A model generated the notes under the pieces. That model worked only from the letters and a program-made list of their open reading frames with translations, was not told the origin of the DNA and did not search any database. A stretch of 64,000 nucleotides of DNA from Blautia massiliensis (ex Durand et al. 2017) (GTDB lineage: Bacteria > Bacillota > Clostridia > Lachnospirales > Lachnospiraceae). Numbering within the stretch: position 1 is the stretch's first letter; each line of letters starts with the position of its first letter. Positions 32,727 through 40,563 of this stretch are shown one piece after another. The position numbers and the translations under genes were made by a program. Where the stretch lies: contig NZ_LN913006.1 in the NCBI RefSeq assembly GCF_001487165.1, forward strand, positions 183,580 through 247,579, given 5' to 3'.

Positions 32727-32815
32727 CGGTATATAAAAACCGAACGGCGCACAGAGGAGTACAGAAAATCTGTGATCTTATCGGCTTTACCGGCTGTGCA
32801 GAAGAAAGGAAAAAT

Positions 32816-34003
32816 ATGAAAAATAAAGAATTCAAAAAAGGTATAGCCATTGGAGTGGCAGCAACGCTGGTTGTGACAGGCGCGGTTTTTACCAGCTATC
32901 AGAAAGTACTGTTTCCGAAAGGCAATGCGCTTTCCGATGTGAAAACGGTTCAGAAGCTGAATTACCTGGAAGAACTGATCGATGAAGAATATCTGGATGA
33001 AAAAGACGAAAGCAGCCTGCGTGAGGGGCTTTATGCTGGCATGCTTGCCGGCCTGAGGGATCCGTACTCCACCTATTACACAGCAGAACAGTATAAAGAG
33101 CTGAATACTTCCAATGAAGGCTCCTACGTAGGGATTGGTGCCGTTCTTCAGAAGGATGACACCGGAGGGGCAAAGATCATACAGCTTTATGAGGGTGGCC
33201 CTGGAGAACAGGCGGGACTGAAAAAGGGAGATGTGATCAAGGCAGTAGATGGAGCTGATGTTACAGACAAAGAAACTTCCGATATTGCTTCCATGGTCCG
33301 TGACAGTGAGAAAGATTCCGTAATGCTGACCATACAGCGGGAAAACGAAGAGAAAACCCGGGATGTCAAAGTGGAGATCCGGGATGTGGAGATTCAGACC
33401 GTTTCCCATGAGATGCTTTCCGGAGACACCGGCTATATCCGGATCTCCGAATTTTCTGAGGTGACCAGCGATCAGTATAAAAAAGCATTTGCAGATCTGA
33501 AGGATCAGGGAATGAAGAAGCTGGTTGTGGATCTCCGTGATAATCCGGGAGGCCTTCTTACTGCAGTCTGCGGCGTACTCCGCCAAATACTTCCGGAAGG
33601 ACTGATCGTCTATACAGAGGACAAAAACGGAAAAAGGGAAGAGGAAACCTGCGACGGAAAAAATGAACTGGACATGCCGCTGGCTGTTCTGGTAAACGGA
33701 AACAGTGCCAGTGCATCGGAGATCTTTGCGGGGGCGGTAAAGGACTACGGGATTGGAACGATTGTAGGAACAACTACCTATGGGAAGGGCGTGGTGCAGA
33801 CCATCCAGCCTCTTACCGATGGCAGTGCGGTAAAGATCACCATCGCAAAATATTTTACGCCAAAGGGCAATGATATCAACAAAAAAGGAATCACTCCGGA
33901 TGTGGAAGCAGAGCTTTCCGGAGACATCACAGACTGGACAGAACTTACACATAAAGAAGACACGCAGCTTCAGACAGCCCTGAAAGAGATCGGACAGAGC
34001 TGA
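32816..34003 (+). CDS. C-terminal processing peptidase, S41 family
   Basis: A 395-residue protease anchored by an N-terminal segment (about 8-28, GIAIGVAATLVVTGAVFTSY). A PDZ domain (about 100-180) contains YVGIGAVLQKD and GLKKGDVIKAVDG. The S41 catalytic domain has DLRDNPGGLL, the serine in NGNSASASEIFAGAVKDY, and the lysine in TYGKGVVQ, giving the Ser-Lys dyad. CtpA/CtpB proteins trim extracellular proteins, including wall enzymes and sporulation signals. GAAAGGAAA precedes ATG 32816. It lies close behind ftsEX, which suggests a wall-related role. Confidence 0.92.
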   Translation: MKNKEFKKGIAIGVAATLVVTGAVFTSYQKVLFPKGNALSDVKTVQKLNYLEELIDEEYLDEKDESSLREGLYAGMLAGLRDPYSTYYTAEQYKELNTSNEGSYVGIGAVLQKDDTGGAKIIQLYEGGPGEQAGLKKGDVIKAVDGADVTDKETSDIASMVRDSEKDSVMLTIQRENEEKTRDVKVEIRDVEIQTVSHEMLSGDTGYIRISEFSEVTSDQYKKAFADLKDQGMKKLVVDLRDNPGGLLTAVCGVLRQILPEGLIVYTEDKNGKREEETCDGKNELDMPLAVLVNGNSASASEIFAGAVKDYGIGTIVGTTTYGKGVVQTIQPLTDGSAVKITIAKYFTPKGNDINKKGITPDVEAELSGDITDWTELTHKEDTQLQTALKEIGQS

Positions 34004-34024
34004 CGCGTTCGGAGGGGAGAAAAA

Positions 34025-34948
34025 ATGATAACTTTACAATTATTGCAGCAGATCATCGTATTTTTTCTGATGATGTCCTGTGGATTTACAGTGGTAAAAT
34101 GCGGACTTATCGATGCAAAAAGCAGCAGGACACTTTCAGTCATCTGTATCTACATCATCATGCCCTGCGTAATGATCAATGCTTTTCAGATCGAATATTC
34201 CAGAAGCATCCGGAATGGCTTCCTTCTGGCAGTGGCAGCGGCCATCCTGATCCATATTTTTCTTCTGGTATTTGTACAGATCATCGGCAAGCCACTGAAA
34301 TTAAGTGTGGTAGAAAAAGAATCCATCATCTATTCCAATTCCGGAAATCTGGTGATCCCTCTTGTAACGGTAGTCCTTGGTGAAAAATGGGTGATCTATG
34401 CCAGTGCTTTCCTGAGTGTGCAGATGATCCTGATGTGGACCCACGGACAGTCACTGATGGAGGCGAAGGCCGGCATCAACTGGAAAAAAATCCTCTGCAA
34501 CATCAATTTGATCGCTATTATCCTTGGAATCGTTCTGTTCTTCACGCAGATCAGATTGCCGGTGATTCTTGGAAACACCATGAGCCAGATTTCAGCCACC
34601 CTGGGACCTGTATGTATGATCATGCTTGGAATGACCATGACGGAGGTAAAATGGAAAGATATTTTCAGCCATTCCAGGATCTATCTGATCACGATCTTGA
34701 AAATGGTGGTGACTCCGCTGCTCATACTGTTGTTTTTGAAGTATCTGCCCTTGGCTTCAATGGTAAAGGATGGAAAAACCATTCTGCTTATCAGTCTGAT
34801 GGCAGTGATCACACCGTCGGCAACAACGGTTGTACAGCTGGCACAGCTCTACGATCAGGACCCGGTCTATGCCAGCACCATCAATGTAATGACAACGCTG
34901 GTAAGTATCATAACCATGCCACTGATGGTCATGTTGTATCTTGCCTGA
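34025..34948 (+). CDS. AEC-family transporter (auxin efflux carrier type)
   Basis: A 307-residue membrane protein with about ten hydrophobic segments in two halves. The AEC features are the N-terminal FLMMSCGFTVVKCGLID followed by SRTLSVICIYIIMPCVMINAF, the NSGNLVIPLV motif of the first half, and SATTVVQLAQ..DPVYASTINVMTTLVSIITMPL at the end. Family members export organic acids or other small anions; the substrate is unknown. It starts 22 bases after ctp with GGAGGGGA before ATG 34025, so it may be in the same transcript. Confidence 0.85.
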   Translation: MITLQLLQQIIVFFLMMSCGFTVVKCGLIDAKSSRTLSVICIYIIMPCVMINAFQIEYSRSIRNGFLLAVAAAILIHIFLLVFVQIIGKPLKLSVVEKESIIYSNSGNLVIPLVTVVLGEKWVIYASAFLSVQMILMWTHGQSLMEAKAGINWKKILCNINLIAIILGIVLFFTQIRLPVILGNTMSQISATLGPVCMIMLGMTMTEVKWKDIFSHSRIYLITILKMVVTPLLILLFLKYLPLASMVKDGKTILLISLMAVITPSATTVVQLAQLYDQDPVYASTINVMTTLVSIITMPLMVMLYLA

Positions 34949-34963
34949 GCATCTCAGGGAATC

Positions 34964-35176
34964 GTTACGGATAACTTTGTGTCAGGCAACACGCTTTGCG
35001 GAATATTATCTGGTTACTGTTCACTGGTAATATTCCGCGAGGTGTTTTTTGTGAGCGAAGGTCACAGAAAACCCGAGACATACCGCGCGGATTTATGCGA
35101 TTAGCATAAATCCTGTGCATTGCGAAGCGTGTTGCTGAGAACGGAGTGAACAGTAACATTACCTGTGAACAGTGAT
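34964..35176. repeat. Decayed older copy of the element, in inverse orientation, split by copy 2
   Basis: GTTACGGATAAC... to AACACGCTTTGCG (34964-35000) matches the reverse complement of the element's right end with gaps. TGTGAACAGTGAT (35164-35176) resembles the other terminal repeat. The younger copy 35013-35157 sits between them. The match is imperfect and judged by eye. Confidence 0.5.
35013..35157. mobile_element. MITE-like element, full copy 2 (145 bp)
   Basis: Same length and 13-bp terminal inverted repeats as copy 1. It is flanked by ATTATCTG (35005-35012) and ATTACCTG (35158-35165), an 8-bp target duplication with one mismatch. The second internal hairpin reads GGATTTATGC (35089-35098)/GCATAAATCC (35104-35113): both arms are changed together relative to the other copies, so pairing is kept. 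It lies in the 360-base gap between the AEC gene and the RhaM-like gene. Confidence 0.88.
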
Positions 35177-35184
35177 CGGAAATC

Positions 35185-35243
35185 CTGCCCTCATAATTGT
35201 AAAAACAAAATAAAAGTGATAGAATCAAATCATATGAGGGCAG
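35185..35243 (+). promoter_or_regulatory. Inverted repeat bracketing the RhaM-like promoter (candidate operator)
   Basis: CTGCCCTCATA (35185-35195) and TATGAGGGCAG (35233-35243) are perfect 11-bp inverted copies, 37 bases apart. Between them is a promoter: -35 TTGTAA (35197-35202), 17-base spacer, -10 TAGAAT (35220-35225). A dimeric regulator could bind both arms, or the transcript start could be occluded; alternatively the arms could pair as DNA. The ATG is at 35309. Confidence 0.65.
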
Positions 35244-35308
35244 AAGAACTATATCTGCTCATAGTGAAAAACATAGCACAGGATCATCAAAACAGGAGGA
35301 TAGCATAA

Positions 35309-35956
35309 ATGGAACGACATGCTTTTGCAATGAAAGTAAAAGAAGGAAAAATGAATGATTACCGTAAGACCTTAGGCGAGATCTGGCCGGAGCTTACTGC
35401 ATATCTTGACCGTAACGGCATCCATAATTTCAGCATCTGGAATGCGGCAGACCTGATCTTCGGATATTACGAAAATGCAGACGGAGAGGTGATCTCTCCG
35501 GAAGAGGAGAAAGTAAAGGCAGCATTGACTGAAAAGATCGGAGATACCTTTACCTGGATCTCTACTCCTGGAAAAGACATGCGCCTGATGTATCATAATT
35601 TTGGTGTTGTGAGAGAAAACAAAGAGCTGATCCGCCACAGAATGTTCATGACAAAATTAAAAGACGGCTGTGAGGAAGAATATAAAGCCCGTCATGACGG
35701 ACTTGTGGCGCAGAGAGGCGAAACAATAGATCCGGGCCCGGACAGCAACTTCAGCATCTGGAGTGCAGGCGGATATATTTTTGGATATGATGAGATCGAC
35801 ACAACCATGGAAGTGGAAGAAACACCGGAAGCAAGAGAGGCAACCATCGCATGGGAGACACGCCAGCTCGGGATCATGGACTGGATCACCAACGATGTGG
35901 ACTGGATGACAAAAGAAGTACATCCATCCAGTGTACGTCTTGCATGGCATAATTAA
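35309..35956 (+). CDS. Tandem L-rhamnose mutarotase-like (RhaM/DUF718) protein
   Basis: A 215-residue protein made of two RhaM-like units. Unit 1 (about 1-105) has RHAFAMKVKEGKMNDYRKTLGEIWPEL and HNFSIWNAADLIFGYYE; unit 2 (about 108-215) has RHRMFMTKLKDGCEEEYKARHDGL and SNFSIWSAGGYIFGYDE. RhaM is normally a protein of about 104 residues that interconverts rhamnose anomers as a dimer, so this is a covalent pseudo-dimer. No rhamnose catabolic gene is nearby. AGGAGGA precedes ATG 35309. Sugar specificity is unproven. Confidence 0.82.
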   Translation: MERHAFAMKVKEGKMNDYRKTLGEIWPELTAYLDRNGIHNFSIWNAADLIFGYYENADGEVISPEEEKVKAALTEKIGDTFTWISTPGKDMRLMYHNFGVVRENKELIRHRMFMTKLKDGCEEEYKARHDGLVAQRGETIDPGPDSNFSIWSAGGYIFGYDEIDTTMEVEETPEAREATIAWETRQLGIMDWITNDVDWMTKEVHPSSVRLAWHN

Positions 35957-35982
35957 AAAATGGGAAAATAAAAAGGAAGGAG

Positions 35983-36012
35983 GCCGGGGCTTTGTTTGGA
36001 GGTAGCCCCGGC
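35983..36012 (+). terminator. GC-rich hairpin after the RhaM-like gene
   Basis: GCCGGGGCT (35983-35991) pairs with AGCCCCGGC (36004-36012), a strong 9-bp stem, but AGTATG rather than T follows. The remainder of the 324-base gap 35957-36280 is A/T-rich and holds the next promoter. Confidence 0.5.
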
Positions 36013-36148
36013 AGTATGAAAAAGAAAAAAGTGTTATCAAAGGTAGTACCCTTTGCACATCTAATAATATACTCATATTTTGTGGTCATTCTGTGACGTC
36101 ATTCTGAAAAAAGTATGAACAAAAAAGAAAAAATAACTGAACTCAAAT

Positions 36149-36207
36149 CTTAACAATTCTTAAACTTTCCATATTTAGTTGAAACCATACGCCCCGACTG
36201 TTATACT
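36149..36207 (+). promoter_or_regulatory. Promoter of the lipid operon with upstream direct repeats
   Basis: -35 TTGAAA (36179-36184), 17-base spacer, -10 TATACT (36202-36207). Just upstream CTTAACAATT and CTTAAACTTT (36149-36168) form direct repeats with a 10-base period, like sites for OmpR/PhoB-type regulators. An OmpR-type regulator is encoded at 39883. The link is a guess. Confidence 0.55.
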
Positions 36208-36280
36208 GTGACTAGCAGATGTTAGCAGGAGAAGAATATGTTTTATTCCTGATATCAATAAAATAATGAGGCGTGAATTT

Positions 36281-36979
36281 ATGAAACGTTTTTGGAAATA
36301 TGTAACAGGGATCGTACCTGCGTACGGGCTTTTTCCCCTTGTTTTTTCATTTGTATTTAACTGTCTTGTATATTCCGGTTCAAGGGCGATCGCAGGCGGT
36401 TGGTATCATCACAATATAGAAAGTAATCTTGATCTGCGGCTCCCATTTGTGCCGCAGTTTTTGATTATCTATTTTGGCTGTTATGTATTCTGGGCAGTGA
36501 ATTATATCCTTGCGGCAAGGCAGGAGCGGGAACAGGTTTACCGTTTTTTTACTGCGGATATTATATCCCGTTGTGTGTGTCTGATCATATTTCTGGCATA
36601 TCCCACTACCAATACAAGACCGGTGATCGAAGGAAACGGAATCTGGGATCTGCTGGCCGGCTGGCTGTATTCCATTGATGCGGCAGATAACCTGTTTCCA
36701 TCTATCCATTGTCTGGTAAGCTGGTTCTGTTTTCTGGGGATCAAGGATCAGAAAAGAATTCCGACATGGTATAAGGGGGTATCGTTTACACTGGCTGTGC
36801 TGGTTTTTCTGTCTACCATTTTTACCAAGCAGCATGTACTTGTGGATGTGGCAGGTGGTGTGATCCTGGCTCAGGTATGCTTTATTCTGGGACAGAAAAC
36901 AAAACTCTGGCATATTTATGAACGGTTTGGAACTAAAATTGAAAAGAAGATCAACAGCTATACAGAAGGTGTCAAGTGA
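36281..36979 (+). CDS. PAP2-family membrane phosphatase
   Basis: A 232-residue membrane protein with about six TM segments. The PAP2 active-site motifs are there: LFPSIHCLVSW (the PSxH motif) and STIFTKQHVLVDVAGG (catalytic His and Asp of motif 3). The first motif, KxxxxxxRP, appears as TNTRPVIEG. Family enzymes dephosphorylate lipid phosphates or transfer phospho-groups in lipid synthesis. An in-frame ATG lies at 36266, but GAGGCG is correctly placed only for ATG 36281. It overlaps the next gene by one base (TGATG) and heads the four-gene lipid operon. Confidence 0.8.
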   Translation: MKRFWKYVTGIVPAYGLFPLVFSFVFNCLVYSGSRAIAGGWYHHNIESNLDLRLPFVPQFLIIYFGCYVFWAVNYILAARQEREQVYRFFTADIISRCVCLIIFLAYPTTNTRPVIEGNGIWDLLAGWLYSIDAADNLFPSIHCLVSWFCFLGIKDQKRIPTWYKGVSFTLAVLVFLSTIFTKQHVLVDVAGGVILAQVCFILGQKTKLWHIYERFGTKIEKKINSYTEGVK

Positions 36980-38001
36980 TGAAGAGCAGAAAAAAAATCA
37001 TATTTAACGGAGTGTTCCTGGCAGTAGTTTTTGCCCTGACTATCTACGGCGTTTTTCATGGAGAAGACCTGTCTTCCATGATGGATGCCATACATAGGGC
37101 AGATAAACGGTGGCTGCTTCCGGGAATTGCACTGGTAGCATTTTTTATCTGGGGGGAATCCATCATTATCTGGTATATGATGCGTTCCAGCGGGATTCAT
37201 CTGAAAAAAAGAACCTGCTTTCTGTTTTCGTCTGTAGGATTCTTTTTCAGCTGTATCACACCATCCGCCAGCGGCGGACAGCCCATGCAGATCTACTATA
37301 TGAAAAAAGAGAAGATTTCCATTCCGGTGTCAACGGTGATCCTGATGATCGTGACGATTACCTATAAGCTGGTGCTTGTGGTGATCGGTATTGGGATCGC
37401 AATTTTCGGAAGAGGATTTCTTCACAAATATCTGGAAGGAATCCTGCCGGTGTTTTATCTGGGGCTGATGCTGAATATCTTCTGTGTCACTTTTATGACC
37501 ATTCTGGTATTTCATCCGCTTTTGGCAAAAGCGATCCTGATGAAGGGCATGAAGCTTTTGGAACGGTTTCATCTGATGAGGAAAAAAGAGGGACGGCTGA
37601 AAAAACTGGAAGCTTCCATGGATACTTACCGAAATACTGCGGCATATCTGAAGAATAATCCGCTGGTGATCGTTAAAGTAATAGAGATCACTTTTATCCA
37701 GCGTATGGCACTGTTTGCAGTAACCTGGTTCGTATATCAGGCTTTTGGACTCCATGGAACCGGTTTCTGGGATATCCTTTTTCTCCAGGCAGTGATATCG
37801 GTATCTGTGGATATGCTGCCGCTTCCGGGAGGAATGGGGATCAGTGAGACTTTGTTTCTTACCATTTTCAGTCCGGTATTCGGTGGCCTGCTGCTTCCGG
37901 GAATGGTGCTTAGCAGAGGGCTGGGATATTACGGAGAGCTGCTGATCAGTGCGGTGTTTACTGCGGTGGCTCAGCTCACTATCGGAAAAAAGGAATCCTG
38001 A
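36979..38001 (+). CDS. UPF0104/LPLAT-type flippase-like membrane protein
   Basis: A 340-residue protein with about eight TM segments of the lysylphosphatidylglycerol synthase TM-region/YbhN family (DUF2156-less MprF flippase domain). The family features are FFFSCITPSASGGQPMQIYYMKKE near residue 85 and VDMLPLPGGMGISETLFLTIF near 275. Members move or modify lipids or are accessory to glycolipid synthesis; no synthase domain is attached here. The start ATG overlaps the PAP2 stop. The context with PAP2, PssA and Psd suggests phospholipid translocation. Confidence 0.8.
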   Translation: MKSRKKIIFNGVFLAVVFALTIYGVFHGEDLSSMMDAIHRADKRWLLPGIALVAFFIWGESIIIWYMMRSSGIHLKKRTCFLFSSVGFFFSCITPSASGGQPMQIYYMKKEKISIPVSTVILMIVTITYKLVLVVIGIGIAIFGRGFLHKYLEGILPVFYLGLMLNIFCVTFMTILVFHPLLAKAILMKGMKLLERFHLMRKKEGRLKKLEASMDTYRNTAAYLKNNPLVIVKVIEITFIQRMALFAVTWFVYQAFGLHGTGFWDILFLQAVISVSVDMLPLPGGMGISETLFLTIFSPVFGGLLLPGMVLSRGLGYYGELLISAVFTAVAQLTIGKKES

Positions 38002-38111
38002 AAAGATTTGATCGAATGCAGATCGCGGAGATCTGCTTGACCCAGATCAGGTAAGTCTCCTGTGGGACTGTGAATATAGCCTGACATGAAAAAGAAAAAA
38101 GAGGTGTGCAA

Positions 38112-38795
38112 ATGATAGGATTTTATGATTACACGGTAATAATGACTTACATAAGCGTAGTTTCTTCCATGATCGGAATCTTCTGCGCTGTGACGGACCA
38201 TATTTCAGCAGCGGTGTGCTGTCTTGCATTTTCCGGACTGTGCGATATGTTTGACGGAAAGATCGCAAGAACTAAGAAGAACAGAACGGAGGAAGAGAAA
38301 TGCTTCGGGATCCAGATCGATTCCCTTGCAGATATCGTCTGTTTCGGGATCCTTCCCATTGTGCTGGGATTTAAGCTTGGAATGTGTCATATTTACGGAA
38401 TAGCTATTCTTTTATTTTACGGTCTGGCAGGCCTGATCCGTCTGGCATACTTCAATGTTATGGAGGAAAAACGTCAGAATGAAACCTCCGAAAACCGAAA
38501 ATATTATCAGGGACTTCCCATCACATCCATGTCTGTGGTCCTGCCGCTTCTGTTTGTGGTATCCCTGCTTTTTCCGGAGTATAAATGGTTTGTGGTGCTC
38601 CTTCATATTGCAATGCTGACGGTAGGACTTCTGTTTATCCTGGATTTTAAATTCCGTAAGCCCACCAACAGGGAGCTGGTGATCATTGTTGCGGTAGTTT
38701 CTGTGGCAGTCCTTCTTGTACTTTTCTACAACGAAGGATGGTGGAAGTTCAATTATCTCTATAAGCTTTCCATGGAGAGAGGTGGTAATCTATGA
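38112..38795 (+). CDS. pssA: CDP-diacylglycerol-serine O-phosphatidyltransferase
   Basis: A 227-residue CDP-alcohol phosphotransferase with about seven TM segments. The active-site motif is complete: DGKIAR, a 12-residue gap, then GIQIDSLAD (the D-G-A-R...G...D...D pattern). It makes phosphatidylserine from CDP-diacylglycerol and serine. GAGGTG precedes ATG 38112. Between it and the previous gene (38002-38111) two short hairpins occur (GCAGAT/ATCTGC at about 38017-38035 and AGTC/GACT near 38053-38068). It overlaps psd by four bases (ATGA), which fixes the substrate as serine. Confidence 0.9.
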   Translation: MIGFYDYTVIMTYISVVSSMIGIFCAVTDHISAAVCCLAFSGLCDMFDGKIARTKKNRTEEEKCFGIQIDSLADIVCFGILPIVLGFKLGMCHIYGIAILLFYGLAGLIRLAYFNVMEEKRQNETSENRKYYQGLPITSMSVVLPLLFVVSLLFPEYKWFVVLLHIAMLTVGLLFILDFKFRKPTNRELVIIVAVVSVAVLLVLFYNEGWWKFNYLYKLSMERGGNL

Positions 38796-39658
38796 TCCGG
38801 ACAGCGGACAGAATGGGGCATATTACAGAGGAGGATTCCTTTCAGAACAACCTTCTGGAAAAAATCTACGGTTCTGTAGCCGGACGCATGCTGATACGTC
38901 CACTGGTCACTCCTGTTGTTTCCATTGCCATGGGAAAGCTTCTGGATTCCAGGCTTTCGGCAGCAGCGGTGAAACCCTTTATACGGTTCAATCATCTGGA
39001 TATGAGTGATTATGAAAAGCGTAAATACATCTCTTACAATGATTTTTTCAAGCGGAAGATCCGGGAGGGTGCCCGCCATATTGATATGGAACCGGGACAT
39101 TTTATCAGTCCCTGTGACTGCAGGGTGAGTGTGTATCCGGTAGATGAAAAAGCCCGTCTTCATATCAAACAGACCGAATATACCATAGAGGAGCTTCTCA
39201 GGAATCCTTCTCTTGGAAAAAGATATCAGGGTGGCTATGTGTGGGTGCTTCGTCTCTGCGTTCAGGATTATCACAGATATATTTATCCGGACAATGCGGC
39301 GGAGTCCGGACGCATCAGGATCCCGGGGATCCTGCATACAGTCAACCCCGTGGCCAACGATGCCTATCCGATCTACAAGGAAAACAGCAGAGAGTATTCT
39401 CTTTTGAAAACAGAGAATTTCCGTACCGTGCTGATGATGGAGGTAGGTGCTCTTCTTGTCGGAAGGATCGAAAACCGGCCAGGGAAAGCATTTGTGAAAC
39501 GGGGAGACGAAAAAGGAAATTTTGCTTTCGGCGGCTCCACCATTGTGCTGATCACCGAAAAAAATGCGGTAAAGCCGGATGAAGATATTTTAAACAATTC
39601 CCGTGAAGGAATTGAAACAAGAGTATTCATGGGAGAAAAGATCGGAGAATCCTTTTAG
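38792..39658 (+). CDS. psd: Phosphatidylserine decarboxylase
   Basis: A 288-residue proenzyme turning phosphatidylserine into phosphatidylethanolamine. Family motifs are YNDFFKRKIREGAR, ISPCDCRV, the catalytic YHRYIYPD histidine region, HTVNPVAN, and near the C-terminus FAFGGSTIVL, where self-cleavage occurs before the serine of GGST to form the pyruvoyl group. This is the longer clostridial type. The start overlaps the pssA stop. The terminator overlaps the end of the gene (39644-39674). Confidence 0.93.
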   Translation: MIRTADRMGHITEEDSFQNNLLEKIYGSVAGRMLIRPLVTPVVSIAMGKLLDSRLSAAAVKPFIRFNHLDMSDYEKRKYISYNDFFKRKIREGARHIDMEPGHFISPCDCRVSVYPVDEKARLHIKQTEYTIEELLRNPSLGKRYQGGYVWVLRLCVQDYHRYIYPDNAAESGRIRIPGILHTVNPVANDAYPIYKENSREYSLLKTENFRTVLMMEVGALLVGRIENRPGKAFVKRGDEKGNFAFGGSTIVLITEKNAVKPDEDILNNSREGIETRVFMGEKIGESF

Positions 39659-39674
39659 AGGGTTCTCCTTTTTT
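39644..39674 (+). terminator. Terminator overlapping the end of psd
   Basis: GGAGAATCC (39644-39652) pairs with GGTTCTCC (39661-39668), followed by a T-run. The stop codon lies in the loop. Confidence 0.85.
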
Positions 39675-39882
39675 GCGGATAAAATTAAAAAAATGAAATT
39701 ACGTTCACACACACAACACAAACCTGTGATATATTATGAGCAGTAGCAAAGCGGAATGGAAATATCCGCTTTAGAATGAACCGGAAGTAAAAGCTCAGCT
39801 TTTTGTAAAGAGGGATGATACAGAGCATTTCGGGCTGTCAGCAGATGTCCGGAACAGCGACTGAGAAACGGAGGAAGATAGA

Positions 39883-40563
39883 ATGGATGCATTAAAAATT
39901 CTTGTAGTAGATGACGAGAGCAGAATGAGAAAACTGGTAAAGGATTTTCTCACCAAAAAGAATTTCCAGGTACTGGAAGCCGGTGACGGTGAGGAGGCCA
40001 TGGATATTTTTTATAAAGAAAAGGACATTGCGCTTCTGATCCTGGATGTGATGATGCCGAAGATGGATGGCTGGGAAGTATGTCGTGAGATCCGCAAAAA
40101 TTCCAAGGTTCCCATCATTATGCTGACAGCAAGAGGAGATGAGCGTGATGAGCTTCTGGGATTTGAACTCGGGGTGGACGAATATATCTCCAAACCCTTC
40201 AGCCCCAAGATCCTTGTAGCACGTGTAGAAGCCATTCTTCGAAGAACGGGACAGAGCAACCCGGATGAGATACTTTCAGCAGGTGGGATTGTCATTGACA
40301 AGGCAGCGCATCAGGCAACGGTAGATGATAAACCGATGGATCTGAGCTTCAAGGAATTTGAGCTTCTGACTTATTTCCTGGAGAATGAGGGAATCGCTCT
40401 TTCCAGAGAAAAGATCCTGAATTCTGTGTGGAATTATGATTATTTCGGAGATGCCAGAACCATTGATACTCATGTCAAAAAACTGAGAAGTAAAATGGGC
40501 GATAAGGGCGAGTATATCAAGACAGTCTGGGGGATGGGCTATAAGTTTGAGGTAGGAGAATGA
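39883..40563 (+). CDS. OmpR/PhoB-family response regulator
   Basis: A 226-residue regulator. The receiver domain (1-120) has the acidic pair VVDDES at 8-13, phosphoacceptor Asp55 in LLILDVMMPKMDG, and the lysine in ISKPF. The C-terminal winged helix (about 130-226) has DLSFKEFELLTYFLEN and RTIDTHVKKLRSKMG. ATG 39883 follows GGAGG. The upstream 208 bases hold no gene; TTCACA...TGATAT near 39703-39731 is a weak promoter candidate. It overlaps the kinase gene by four bases. The regulon is unknown; the preceding lipid operon is one candidate. Confidence 0.92.
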   Translation: MDALKILVVDDESRMRKLVKDFLTKKNFQVLEAGDGEEAMDIFYKEKDIALLILDVMMPKMDGWEVCREIRKNSKVPIIMLTARGDERDELLGFELGVDEYISKPFSPKILVARVEAILRRTGQSNPDEILSAGGIVIDKAAHQATVDDKPMDLSFKEFELLTYFLENEGIALSREKILNSVWNYDYFGDARTIDTHVKKLRSKMGDKGEYIKTVWGMGYKFEVGE

